From Neolentinus lepideus HHB14362 ss-1 (taxonomy: Eukaryota > Basidiomycota > Agaricomycetes > Gloeophyllales > Gloeophyllaceae): DNA of 64,000 bases. Under the pieces are notes generated by a model that saw only the letters and a list, made by a program, of their open reading frames with translations, did not search any database and was not told where the DNA came from. Location of the stretch: the NCBI GenBank assembly GCA_001632425.1, contig KV425608.1:1-64000 (forward strand), written 5' to 3'. Position 1 is the stretch's first letter, and each line of letters opens with the position of its first letter. The position numbers and the translations under genes were made by a program. Positions 10,195 through 20,891 of this stretch are shown piece after piece.

Positions 10195-10313
10195 CTCGAA
10201 AACTGATCACGGCATGAACACACAGACGTTACTAAGCCCGTCGAACCGGCGTTTATCGAAATATAAGCCCTTGGGCAACTTGAAGGTCTGTTTCGTTTTG
10301 TGTAATGATAATC
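10195..10313 (+). promoter_or_regulatory. Conserved upstream block of the plus-strand dehydrogenase family (copy 1)
   Basis: The block contains CTCGAAAACTGATCACGG, AACACACAGACGTTACTAAG, CCCGTCGAACCGGC and a TATA-like ATATAA, then GGGCAAC, ending at the ATG. The same ordered motifs precede the copies at 12948 and 15003 and the relic at 6263. The spacing from the TATA-like stretch to the ATG is about 40-55 bases in each. The retained motif order across copies with diverged introns suggests control elements, but no factor can be named. Confidence 0.55.
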
Positions 10314-11743
10314 ATGGCATCGATCATGGCATCCAAGACTCGTTCATACAGGTTGCCGAAGGTCAGATTGAGATCTTACACAGACACTGGACGCACATCT
10401 GACAATGTTGCTGCAAGTATGAGGGTATCCAGTCACTCGTTCTCGAGGAGGGACCTGTCCCCAAGCCGAAGGATAATGAAGTCCTTGTCAAGGTACACGC
10501 GGTGTCACTGAACGTACGTGCACTATACTGTTTACTTCATCCTCTCATCCCGACCGGAGCGCTATGCAAGTACCGTGACCTCCTTATAGCGTCGGGCAAC
10601 TATCCCATGGGGTACATCGTCATTTCTATTCGTGTGGAGATGTCCCAACTAACCGCGAACACGAAACTGCAGCGTCAAGTCGAACGTGATCCCGGCCTCA
10701 GACATGGCGGGCACGATCGTATCTCTAGGCTCGGACGTCAAAGGCTGGCAACTCGGCGAGCGTGTCTGTGCGAGCTTCTGCCTCGACCACATCTTCGGAG
10801 ATGCTACACTCGAGACCTTCGACACGGCACTCGGAGCTGGAATCGATAGAGTCTTGACTGAATACCGCACATTCCCCGCACACGTATGTCGTCCTTTAAC
10901 CAATGCCCGAATCCTACCTGAACAAAGGGTTATGGTAGAGTCTCGTCAGGGTCCCGGGTAATTTGATGCATATCGAGGCGTCACGCTCCCCTGCGCGGGC
11001 GTCATCGCATACGATGCGCTACTCGGCTCGCGCCCCGTCAAGGCGGGCGAGACCGTGCTCTGTATCGGAACTGGTGGCGTGTCGATATTTGCAGCACAGA
11101 TCGCGAAAGCGAGCGGTGCGGAGGCGATCGTTACCAGCTCAAGCGATGATAAGCTGGAGTTGGCGAAGAAATTGGGCGCGAAGCACGTCATCAACTATAA
11201 GACGTACCCAGAGTGGGAGAAAGAAGTGCTGAAGATTGTGAGTACTTGACATGTGTCCGGATGCATCTGTCTATTGACACGAACAAGACCAACGGACGAG
11301 GAGTGGATCATGTCATTGAGGTACGCTCGGCAGGTATCCACGTATCAGATGCGGATAACTGAAAAACACCATCAGGTCGGCGGCCCAGGAACATTTGACA
11401 AGTCTATCGCTTCCGTGCGGCTCGAGGGTAGCATCTACGTTATTGGCTTCCTCGGTGGGGTACGCCTTTGTCGTGCTCCATTTAACCTGGGTCTGATGAC
11501 GTGGCACAGTTGAATGAGGTTTCCAGCGTCCCTTCAAAAATTCACCGGAAAGGTATTCACGTCCGCGGGATCCTTATCGGCCCGCGATCAGCGTTCGAGA
11601 ACATGAACCGCCTGATCGAGGTGAACGATGTGAAGCCGGCGGTGAGCAAGGTGTTCTCATTCGAGCAGGCCAAGGAGGCGTACGAGTTCTTGCAGGCGCA
11701 GAAGCATGTTGGGAAGGTTGTTATTCAGGTTGCGCAGGGTTGA
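10314..11743 (+). pseudogene. Plus-strand dehydrogenase copy 1, single 1-nt deletion
   Basis: Eight exons can be placed: 10314-10361, 10418-10513, 10571-10611, 10673-10883, 10939-11237, 11288-11320, 11376-11459 and 11510-11743. Exon 5 has 299 nt where the intact paralogue has 300. The missing base lies near 10981-10984, inside the EASTLPC motif, and shifts the frame before the GTGGVSIFAAQIAKASGA nucleotide-binding loop. Everything else is preserved: all splice sites, YRDLLIASGNYP, NVIPASDMAG, RGVDHVIE and the C-terminal FEQAKEAYEFLQAQKHVGKVV. A single missing base in an otherwise clean gene could also be a sequencing error. The start chosen is the first ATG of the doubled ATGGCATC, which matches the other copies. 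Confidence 0.88.
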
Positions 11744-12832
11744 CTAGGATAAGCGTTTGAAATGGGGTTAATGTTCGATTAACTTGAAGTAGGTTGACTG
11801 ACCCAGGTTAAAACAATACATGGGGTTAGTAACACATAGGATAGGCTGCGTAGCTTTTCAATATGACAGAGGGCTCGAGGAGTCGCCACTGGAACACGTG
11901 TAGACCCACTAGGTCGAGTACGGAGAGTAAGTACTGCTGAATGTTAGGGAGTATTGATACCATTCTTTAGAGACAGCTGCTCACTGATAATATTAACGAT
12001 AGGTCACAAGCAGGGCTCTGAACTAACAACGCCCAGCGTCAAGAAGGTGTCAATGACCAGTTGTATTGATCGTGCTTTTCATTTAATTGACTCTGTCGTT
12101 TCTCCAGAGCGATTCACTGCAGCCTTGCTCACCATCGGGAGATTAATTGCATTACCTATATAAAGTTAGATGAGTGTCAGCTTTGATCAAGGTGCAAAAC
12201 CGTGATGATCGGCATGAGAGAACCTCGAGCTCTTTCTCTTGAGCAAGAAGAAAATGACTCCTGCTTAGTATGTAGCCATGATCAGACAGACTCAAACGAA
12301 ATCAAACCGTGCAACTCGCACGCCAGGTCCCCTTTTAACAAGGTATTTCCAAAACAAGCAGTGTACATCCCAAATCCAGAACGCTCGCGACCCGAATGAT
12401 CCGATGCATCAGTTGAGGACAATAATGAGAAAGACACTACCAACCACAACTGCTCTGCTTGAATGCATCCCTCATCAAGATGGAGTCTTTACATATATAT
12501 ACCATACTAAGAATTTGACAAGTCCCAGTTACGTTGGGACAGATCATCGAGATAAAGTTGACTCGAATGCTACCAGTGCGCGCGCAGACATATGACTACA
12601 TGCGCCCATTCCGAGGTAGCTGTATGAACCTTCCCAGTGGAAATACAGGTAAGTATCCAATATTCACCTTGGCAGCATATGCACAGCTTCCATGTCTTAT
12701 ACCTGACCGAATACCAACCAGCAGTACTAGTGCAGATTGTGAAAGAAATAGCTGAGCATTAAGCTCCCATCGAGTTTATCAGACCTCAGAAGTCGCGAAG
12801 CAAAGGTTGGTCTGAACTGGAAAGAAACATAA
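11744..12832. other. Intergenic tract between dehydrogenase copies 1 and 2
   Basis: The first 80 bases are a 3' flank shared with the other copies (AGGATAAG, GATTAACTTGAAGTAGGTTGACTGACC, TTAAAAC). Beyond about 11830 I find only short open frames, no splice-consistent coding signal and no transposon ends. Confidence 0.55.
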
Positions 12833-12947
12833 CGAAGACTGATCACCGGGAAAACACACGGTCATGCACAGATGTTAGTAAGCCCGTCGAATCGGCATAT
12901 CCCAACATATAACACTTTGGGCAAGGACTGCTCCAGCCTGCGTAATC
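12833..12947 (+). promoter_or_regulatory. Conserved upstream block of the plus-strand dehydrogenase family (copy 2)
   Basis: It contains CGAAGACTGATCACCGGG, AACACACGGTCATGCACAGATG, AAGCCCGTCGAATCGGC and the TATA-like ACATATAACACTTTGGGC near 12905, about 40 bases before the ATG. This copy drives the only intact plus-strand gene, which makes it the best reference for the block. Confidence 0.58.
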
Positions 12948-14397
12948 ATGGCATCGACTATTCCATCCAGAACTCACGCGTATAGACTCCCGAAGGTCAG
13001 ACGAGGATGTCATATAGACACGGGACACGCATCTGACAAAGTTCTTGCAAGTATGAGGGTATCCAGTCACTCGTCCTCGAGGAGGGTCCTATCCCCAAGC
13101 CGAAGGATAATGAAGTACTTGTTAAGGTACACGCGGTGTCACTGAACGTACGTGCACTATACTGTTCACTTCATTCTCTCATCCCGACCGACGCACCATG
13201 CTAGTACCGCGACCTCCTCATAGCGTCAGGCAAATATTTCAGGGGGTGCGCCATCCCTTTTACTTGTATGTGCAGCTGCTGTGACTAACCATGAACACAC
13301 AACTGCAGCTTAAAGACAAACGTCATTCCGGCCTCAGACATGTCTGGCACTATCGTATTTCTAGGCTCAGACGTCAAAGGTTGGCAAGTTGGCGAGCGCG
13401 TCTGCGCGAGCTTCTTTCTCGACCACTTATTCGGCGATGGTACAATCGAGGCCTTCAACACTGCACTTGGAGGTTCGGTTGATGGAGTCTTGACTGAGTA
13501 CCGCGTCTTTCCTGCTTACGTGCGTAGTCTGATCACCTATCTTGACATATCCTGCAGACATCATCTGCCCAGAGTCTCGTGAGGGCCCCGGCGAACCTCA
13601 CGCACGTCGAAGCGTCCACCCTCCCTTGCGCCGCCGTCACTGCGTACAACGCGCTGCTCGGCCTGCGCCCGGTAAAGGCGGGCGAGACCGTGCTATGCCT
13701 CGGCACCGGCGGTGTGTCGATATTTGCAGCACAGATCGCGAAAGCGAGTGGGGCGGAGGTGATCATCACTAGTTCGAGCGACGAGAAGCTCGCGCTGGCG
13801 AAGAAGTTGGGGGCAAAGCACGGCATCAATTATAAGACGCACCCTGAGTGGGAGAAGGAAGTGCTCAGGATCGTGAGTGGCTCTGGATGGCTGTGAGCAC
13901 GTCTAGGTATTGATATGAGTGGCGTGAAGACCAATGGACGGGGAGTAGACCATGTCCTTGAAGTACGCTCGGCCAATATCCACGTATATGGTAACGATAG
14001 CTGACAGCCAGCCAAACGATGTTAGGTTGGCGGTCCAGGAACCTTCGACAAGTCCGTGGCTTCCGTACGGCTCCAGGGCAACATCTATGTTATCGGCAGT
14101 GTCGCAGGGGTACGCCTTTGTCTATCGTTTTCCAATTCACCTATGTCTAACGATGTGGCACAGATTAAAGAAGGTTCCAACGTCTCTACGAAAGTCCACG
14201 AGAAGGGTATCGTCCTCCGCGGGATCCTAGTCGGCCCACGGTCATCATTCGAGGACATGAACCGCCTGATCGAGGTGAACAATGTGAAGCCGGCGGTGAG
14301 CAAGGTGTTCTCGTTCGAGCAGGCCAAGGAGGCGTACGAGTTCTTGCAGGCGCAGAAGCATGTTGGGAAGGTTGTCATTCAGGTTGCGCAGGATTGA
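12948..14397 (+). CDS. Zinc-type alcohol dehydrogenase-like protein (MDR superfamily), intact eight-exon paralogue
   Basis: Exons 12948-12995, 13052-13147, 13205-13245, 13309-13519, 13573-13872, 13930-13962, 14026-14109 and 14164-14397 join in phase to 348 residues. Motifs in order: YRLPKYEGIQSLVLEEG, VSLNYRDLLIASG, NVIPASDMSGTIVFLGSDVKGW, GERVCASFFLDHLFGD, GTGGVSIFAAQIAKASGAEV near residue 176 (dinucleotide binding), GRGVDHVLEVGGPGTFDKS and the C-terminal FEQAKEAYEFLQAQKHVGKV. It shares three splice positions with the minus-strand subtype but has extra introns, so the two subtypes are old paralogues. As in its relatives, classical catalytic zinc ligands are not obvious. Substrate and pathway are unknown; cytosolic redox of aldehydes, ketones or quinones is the family-level expectation. 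Confidence 0.93.
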
Positions 14398-14888
14398 GTA
14401 GGATAAAGGCGTTTGGGATGAGGTTGATGTACGATTAAGTAGGTTGACTGACCTGCATTAAAACAGTAAATCTCGAATACTCTGCAGAACCAAGGTACTA
14501 GGTACCAAGCGACTGTTAGCCTCTTGAACCATTTTCTATGTCTGGCTCTCAATCTGTCCCTCTCATTGAAATCTACTCTGTATATCCACGACAGTTGCTA
14601 TTTTCGGCCGGTTCGAAACAGTGGAGGCCATGTGAAGCGAGAAGCACAGATCTTCTCATCGATCACCTGTGCAGATTCCCTGTTTTGGCTGCTGGAGTTC
14701 AGTACAGATCTTTAAATAAACGCTGCGATGTGCCATACCTAATCTCACACCGGTATTGTGTGTTTTAAATGGAAGAAACGGCTGATCATTAAGCTCCTAG
14801 ATATCGTTCATCAGGCCTCAAGTGCAGCCAGCTAAACCTATCGGCTCGTCGCAAAGTAAAGGCTGGCGTGGACTGGAGATAAAAACGT
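14398..14888. other. Spacer between dehydrogenase copies 2 and 3
   Basis: It begins with the shared 3' flank (AGGATAAAGGCGTTTGG, GATTAAGTAGGTTGACTGACC). The rest has only short frames and no recognisable gene. Confidence 0.55.
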
Positions 14889-15002
14889 CGAAGACTGATC
14901 ACGGACGAATACACGGCCGTGCACAGACGTCAGTAAGCACGTTGAGGCGGCGTATCTCAAGATATAACACTTTATGCAAGGTCTGTCCCAACCTGCGCAA
15001 TC
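14889..15002 (+). promoter_or_regulatory. Conserved upstream block of the plus-strand dehydrogenase family (copy 3)
   Basis: The block has CGAAGACTGATCACGGAC, ATACACGGCCGTGCACAGACG, AAGCACGTTGAGGCGGC and ATATAACACTTTATGCAAGG before the ATG at 15003. It keeps the order and spacing of copy 2 with scattered substitutions. Confidence 0.55.
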
Positions 15003-16447
15003 ATGGCATCGACCATCCCATCCAGAACTCGCACGTACAGGCTCCCGAAGGTCAGATCAGGATTTTATACAGACACGAGACACGCATCTGACAATGTTCC
15101 CGCAAGAACGAGGGCATCCAATCACTCGTCTTGATGGAGGGTCCCGTTTCGCAGCCAAAGGCTGATGAAGTACTTGTCAAGGTACACGCGGTATCGCTGA
15201 ACGTGCGTGCACTGCACCGTTTACTCCATCCCGACTAACCCGCTGTGCTAGTATCGCGACCTCCTGATAGCATCGGGCATCTATGCCAGGAGGTGCGTCA
15301 TCCTTTTTGCCTCTGTTCGGTTGACCCGGCTAACCGTAGGCGCGACCCGCAGCTTCCAGCTGAACATCACCCCAGCGTCAGACATGTCGTGCACCATCAT
15401 ATCTCTAGGCTCGGACGTCAAAGGCTGGCAACTCGGCGAGTGCGTCTGCGCGAGCTTCTGCCTCGACCACGTCTTCGGAGATGCTACGCTCGAGACCCTC
15501 GACACGGCACTCGGAGGTGCGGTCGACGGAGTCTTGACCGAGTATCGTGTATTCCCTGCTTACGTGCGTAGTCTCTCCACATATCTTGACATATCCATAT
15601 CCTGCACACATCATCTGCCCAGAGCCTAGCGAGGGCCCCGGCGAACCTCACGCACGTCGAAGCGTCCACCCTCCCTTGCGCCGCAGTCACCGCGTACAAC
15701 GCGCTGCTCGGCCCGCGCCCGGTAAAGGCGAACCGTGCTATGCATCGGCACCGGTGGAGTGTCGATATTTACAGCGCAGATCGCGAAAGCGAGTGGGGCG
15801 GAGGTGATCATCACTAGTTCGAGTAACGAGAAGCTCGAGCTGGCGAAGAAGTTGGGGGCAAAGCACGGCATCAATTATAAGACGCACCCAGAGTGGGAGA
15901 AGGAAGTACTGAAGATTGTGAGTGGCTCTAGATGGCTGTGGGCGCGTCTCCGTATTGACATGGGAGGCGACCAAGACCAATGGACAAGGTGTAGACCATG
16001 TCATTGAGGTGCGTTGGGCAGATATTCACGCATTGGGTAACGATAACTACAGGCAAATGAAACACCACTAGGTCGGCGGTCCAGGAACCTTTGACAAGTC
16101 CATCGCTTCCGTACGGCTCCAAGGCAACATCTATGTTATCGGCATTGTCGCAGGGGTGGGGCTTTGTCCATATCCTCCTCGTTTTCGAGACACCTACTGA
16201 TGATGCAGTACAGATTAACGAAGTCTCCAATGTTCCTACGAAAGTCCTCCGGAAAGGGATCAACGTCCGCGGGGTCCTGGTCGGCCCGCGATCATCGTTC
16301 GAGGACATGAACCGCCTGATCGAGGTGAATGATGTGAAGCCGGCGGTGAGCAAGGTATTCTCGTTCGAGCAAGCCAAGGAGGCGTACGAGTTCTTGCAGG
16401 CGCAGAAGTATGTTGGCAAGGTTGTTATTCAGGTTGCGCAGGATTAA
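15003..16447 (+). pseudogene. Plus-strand dehydrogenase copy 3, 5-nt deletion in exon 5
   Basis: Exons 15003-15050, 15107-15202, 15252-15292, 15353-15563, 15623-15917, 15976-16008, 16072-16155 and 16214-16447 mirror the intact copy. Exon 5 is 295 nt instead of 300. Five bases are missing near 15730, in the KAGETVLC region just before the GTGGVS nucleotide-binding loop, which puts the catalytic core out of frame. All splice sites survive and the downstream exons are intact, so the loss is recent. Exons 2 and 3 also show several replacements compared with the intact copy. Confidence 0.9.
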
Positions 16448-16725
16448 CTAGAATAACGACATTTTGGACTGGGTTAATATACGATTGACCAGGTTGTCCA
16501 ATCTGTATTACGGAGGGTCAGGACGGCTGCGTACCTTGCCAATGAAACATACAGACAAGAAAGCAGGCCAGGCCGGCCAACATGTGTGGAATTACTAAGT
16601 CGGTGCATCGTGAATGTGTGCTGCTGAATGTTGCTCTCAGTAATTTCTCGGGTCAGCAGTGAGCTGCTCACTGATGATGACGCCACAAACCGAGAGCAAC
16701 AACGCCATATCTGTTTAAGTCGCTA
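16448..16725. other. 3' flank of the dehydrogenase array
   Basis: The start resembles the shared 3' flank (TTGGACTGGGTTAATATACGATTGACCAGGTTG). No coding signal follows. The TA at 16724-16725 is the apparent left target dinucleotide of the adjacent MITE. Confidence 0.5.
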
Positions 16726-17400
16726 CTATCACTAGGGGAGTTCTTCTCCAGGATTCAGTGTTTCCCCAATTCCTCCGTCAGTAATTCACTTTCAGGGAAT
16801 ATTTCGACATAGACCTTTGCAATACAGTATATCCTATCACCCATCCTAAGAGCAAACTAGCCAAATGTGAGCACAGAGCTCATCGGCATCGAAATACTGA
16901 GGTGAGCAGCGTTCTTCTCCATCCGTCACATCCAGGTCACAGCGGCGAGTTGGGACTCCGCTTCGGCAAGACAGACACGTCAGCCACTGTATTTGAAGCG
17001 GAGACTCAATGCTGTCACACTTGGTGGCGGACACGGAGAAGGACGCTCTGTATTTCTGCAATTAAAACCCTTTCGTATCGATGTTCACCAATCGGAAGAC
17101 ATATATCCATCTGTGTGCATACAAATGTCTTAAATCCTGTAATTTGGGCTGATTGGTGAAGTGGCTACCTTAGGATCTGCCAGATACACGATTTTTGTGT
17201 GACACATAAACAAATGTTCTGGCATCCCATCTTAAAATGGGCCCCGTTTTCACAATTTTGAATCTATGGATACCACAGATATGTACCAAAGATTGTATAT
17301 ACCAAGTTCCAAGTTATTCCATTCAGTGTTGAAGGCACAGGAAGTGACTTTGTGTGTAGAGAACATTCATACCCCCGGAGAAGAACTCCCCTAGTGATAG
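16726..17400. mobile_element. 675-bp non-autonomous element with 24-bp perfect terminal inverted repeats and TA flanks
   Basis: Bases 16726-16749 (starting CTATCACTAGGGG) are the exact reverse complement of 17377-17400. Each end is bordered by the dinucleotide TA (16724-16725 and 17401-17402), the target duplication of Tc1/mariner/pogo-type elements. The interior has no long open frame, so this is a MITE or deletion derivative. The ends also contain CACTAGGGG, so a CACTA-type boundary four bases further in is conceivable. The direct TA flanks favour the Tc1/mariner reading. Perfect repeats suggest recent movement. Confidence 0.82.
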
Positions 17401-18606
17401 TATCGGATGAGCTATCTGAAGGCTCGGATGGAGCTCGGGATTCGCCAAGGCGCGGGAACGAGATGATAGGGCGCCACCAAAGATAAATTACAGCATTATT
17501 GCCAGTCGACCGACGACCTCGGGTTTGCAGCAGGTGCTGATACTAGTGGCTATCGAGAGTTGTTGAAGCCTACGACGGATGATACGGAGCGTAGCTTGGA
17601 TCCGAAGCTCCATCCAGAACATTAATCCTGCGAGGGGGTACGCAAACAGCAGGCATGTTACGTGACTAATGTTGAGGCTAGATTCTAACACGAGATTAGA
17701 TTGGTTGTCGGACAGTTTGGCGAAGTTAAACTTGAGCTCCTATGTAATATGCGCTTACGCAGGATTCTGGCACGATCGAGGTCCCGGTAATCAAGGTGAC
17801 GAACCTCGGACCTTTGGACGCGGGTAGTTTGCGTGGCGGAAGTGGCGTAGTAGGACCCCGGGACGGGATGAGTGCCTATTAGAACTGTTAGAAGGTGGAG
17901 TTGTAGAGATGTGTCTGAATCGTATCTTACAGGCAATGCTGGCTCAGAGACGAGCCTCAATACTCGTCCCTGGACTGCTGATAGCGCCCAAAAGAATAAG
18001 ACGCACAAAAGCAATCTCCGATAGAGACCCACCCAGGCCGTCCGAAACGCCATTGCACGAGCCAGTGCTACAACTTTTCCTTCACAGGCAGTGGACGGCC
18101 GTACGGCCGTGAAGCTGTGCCATTGGAGACCGTGCCAGGCGAACTGAAAGAGCAGTCTATCAGGAAGGCAAGGGGTCAATTTAGCAGACAATTGTTGGTT
18201 GGGCTTGCAGCTGCAGGACATTCGTGAACGCGTCCGGGGTCTCCGGCACCGGCCGGACTTCACAGTGGCTTCGTAGTCATTGACAGTGGCAACGTTGCAC
18301 TACAGTTTCTTACCACGCAGTACGAGGTCGTTTGTAAGAATCAACTTGCCAGCTCTGCCTAGAATTTATGCACCAGGCTGGACTATGTCTTGTATAGAGA
18401 TATCAGGTGCACGGAGGACTACGGGAAACTTGATTTCCGGTCATGATGGACATAAGCGCTTGTTCGTAATTAACCGTCGGATGACGCGCCGCCGAAGCAT
18501 CCGAGTCTGACCGTTTTAACTTCTACACTGTCTCGGCATATAACCTCTTTGAGCAAGCCACTCTATCGTCTATGACCCACTACTGATACGACTTGAACAC
18601 GATTGC
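17401..18606. other. Intergenic tract, no supported gene
   Basis: One 192-codon open frame exists on the minus strand (17685-18263), but its composition is Arg/Leu/Ser-rich without domain or splice support, so I do not call it. The last 100 bases are presumably the promoter of the next gene. Confidence 0.5.
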
Positions 18607-20891
18607 ATGTTTTCGACCTGGTCTTCTTTTCTTCCTACTGTGGGGAATAATGCTGCGGCGCAGGCCTCCAAACATATCGTGAAAGACGATGAGCGGACAC
18701 TGCACGCTCCAGAACAGGACAAACCCAAGATGAGAGAGCAATCTGTGGACGAAATGGGCGCACGAAAGAAGAAGGAACGAGCGAATGAAGTACGTTGTTG
18801 TTTCCCTCGTGTTTTCTCTTTCACTGGCTAGGGGGATCACGGGCGGTAATCCTGCGTTGCGAATTCTGTCTCATCACTCTGTAGAGCGAAGGAGGAAACT
18901 GCACTCAATCTGACATCCTTTTGTAATATATGCAGACTTTCATCATCGTCAGACCACCACCATCAAAGTCGAATCATCCTCTCAATCTCCAAGTCCAACT
19001 GGTGCCCCCAAACCCACGCGACAGATCCAGTGTCCGCCGTTCGCTGGACATGTCCTCGTCTGAACCGTTCGACGCATCCGATGAGACTTCCCAGCTATCG
19101 CGCACGACCTCAGGTCGGTCGGACACAGCATCTGTCTATTCCTCTGCATATTCGTCTGTCGCGTCACTATCCTCCATGGCCTCCAGCTCATCAACTTTGT
19201 CCGGCCGGAGACTGATCATACCCCTATACAACTTACAGGCGCATAATGTTATGACAAACATTGTCGTGGACGCAGGCACGGATGCGAAAGTCACGAGGTT
19301 CGGGAAGCGGGGGATGGAGGTGATCGGGCTCGCGGTTATCGAGCCTGTGGAGGTCTTCGGCTCCCATGCGAGCCTCGCTGCGGGGCTGCTCGCACCGGGG
19401 AGCGGGCGGACGAGTCTCGAAGGAGGCGCCCGTGCGCTGCCCGGCTCGAGTAGAGGGCACACGCCCGAGCTCCCACATACGCCGGGATCATCCAACTTAT
19501 CGTTGTCGGATGTGTCACATCATCCCAGGACGGCACAGCCCATATCGATCATCGAGAACCCCCCTGCGACGACGCCGACTCCATCGGGGCCCAAGAAGCT
19601 GTTTGGCAAATTCTTCAAGGGCAGGAAGGAGATGTCGCCTGTTCGAGTGGACCGAAATGTTTTGGATTCGTCTGTACAGTCACCCCCAGCGACTCCAGCA
19701 ACGCCTTCCACTCCCATGGGTCACATGAGGAGCAACTCGATCACACGAAAGTTGAGTGTGCCAGGCGGGTCGTCAAAGAGATCGTCTTTGATGGGCCCCA
19801 TACCGCAAGATCAGAATGTGATTCAGGCTACGGTTCTTCTGCAGCCTGCGATACTAGGTATCCAGCCTAGACTGAGCGCCCCCACTTACCCACCTATTGG
19901 CCGGCCAAGCATGTATGTATGGATTGTCCGGCGGTGGCTGAAGGGCGCTGATAGCGGACTCGTGAGCAACATGATGGGCATGCTCGACCGCAAGCAGGAG
20001 AGCGTCGGACTCGCCGCGGACCAGGTGGAGCTGCGGTTCGAGTGGAAGCGCGGCACCCCTGCGAGCAAGCGCGCGAAGCGCAAGAGCAGCAGGAAGTCGC
20101 GGCCGATGAGCGCGCAGGGCGCGAGTCCGGACAGGCGTGCAGGCTCGGTGATTAGCAACCAGGGCCTGTCGGAGACGGGTGAGCGGCTGCAGGCGTCGAA
20201 ACGGGAGAAGAGGCTGTCTACGGTGGATTCAAAGGCTGTCTCGAGGCGTCGCTCTGTTGATTCGCATAGATCGATAACGTCGCGCGGGGGCCTAGGCGAT
20301 GATTCGCAGAGTTTCGTGACGGATACCGCTGAGGACGATCATGACGGCGACGACGGAGAGGACAGCGACCCTGAGGACTCCGAGACGTCCTGGGTGTGCA
20401 CGGTGGCCGCACGGCGGATCGGTATTCCGACGAGCTATACGTCGATGTATAGCCCCACGAAGGGCTTGTTCGACTTGGAGGGACACGGAGGCAAGTCCGA
20501 GGAAGAGGTAAAGGTGAAGGTGGCACAGCTCAAGCCGACACCGCACCACCCGAAGGTTATCTCGCTGCTCAAGATGCCCTACCCATTGCCGGACATTGAG
20601 GTGGAGAGATTGCATGTGCGGAAGCGTGTTCTGACGCCGTCGGGCGTCGCACGGCCAACGTCGTCCTCTGGCCCTCCGAACAGAGAGGGGAACGGGACTG
20701 GCAAGTCGAGCAAGGGCTTCTTCGCCGCTAATGGGGTGCAAGGGCCCCAAACTGCACCCGCACTAGTGCTCACGGCGGAGGAAATCAAAGATGTCGTTTC
20801 GAGCACGGCTATGTGGCTGATCGTTAGAGAGGGGATTGGCGGCGTTGGAAAGGTTACGAGGAAGGGTGATGGGTGGAGAATACGTGCATGA
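18607..20891 (+). CDS. Conserved basidiomycete serine-rich protein of unknown function
   Basis: Two exons (18607-18789 and 18936-20891) join in phase, GAA then ACT, across a 146-nt intron to give 712 residues. After a polar N-terminus comes IIVRPPPSKSNHPLNLQVQLVPP, then a Ser-rich tract. A folded-looking block follows (RRLIIPLYNLQAHNVMTNIV, GKRGMEVIGLAVIEPVEV), then long low-complexity Ser/Pro/Arg segments. A second conserved-looking block has WIVRRWLKG and VELRFEWKRG, followed by an acidic stretch, SWVCTVAARRIG, and a C-terminus with MWLIVREGIGG. I recall similar unnamed proteins in mushrooms but cannot assign a domain. No signal peptide or membrane segment is seen. Many Ser-Pro and Arg-x-x-Ser sites suggest a phosphorylated cytoplasmic or nuclear scaffold, which is only inference. 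Confidence 0.82.

Noticed and set aside
6646..16447. A secondary-metabolite cluster around the dehydrogenase genes
   Set aside because: No synthase, terpene cyclase, P450 or transporter gene is adjacent; the array consists only of paralogous dehydrogenases.
17685..18263. 192-codon minus-strand open frame with a hydrophobic stretch
   Set aside because: Arg/Ser/Leu-rich composition, no domain, no splice partners and no recognisable family; likely a chance frame in GC-rich sequence.
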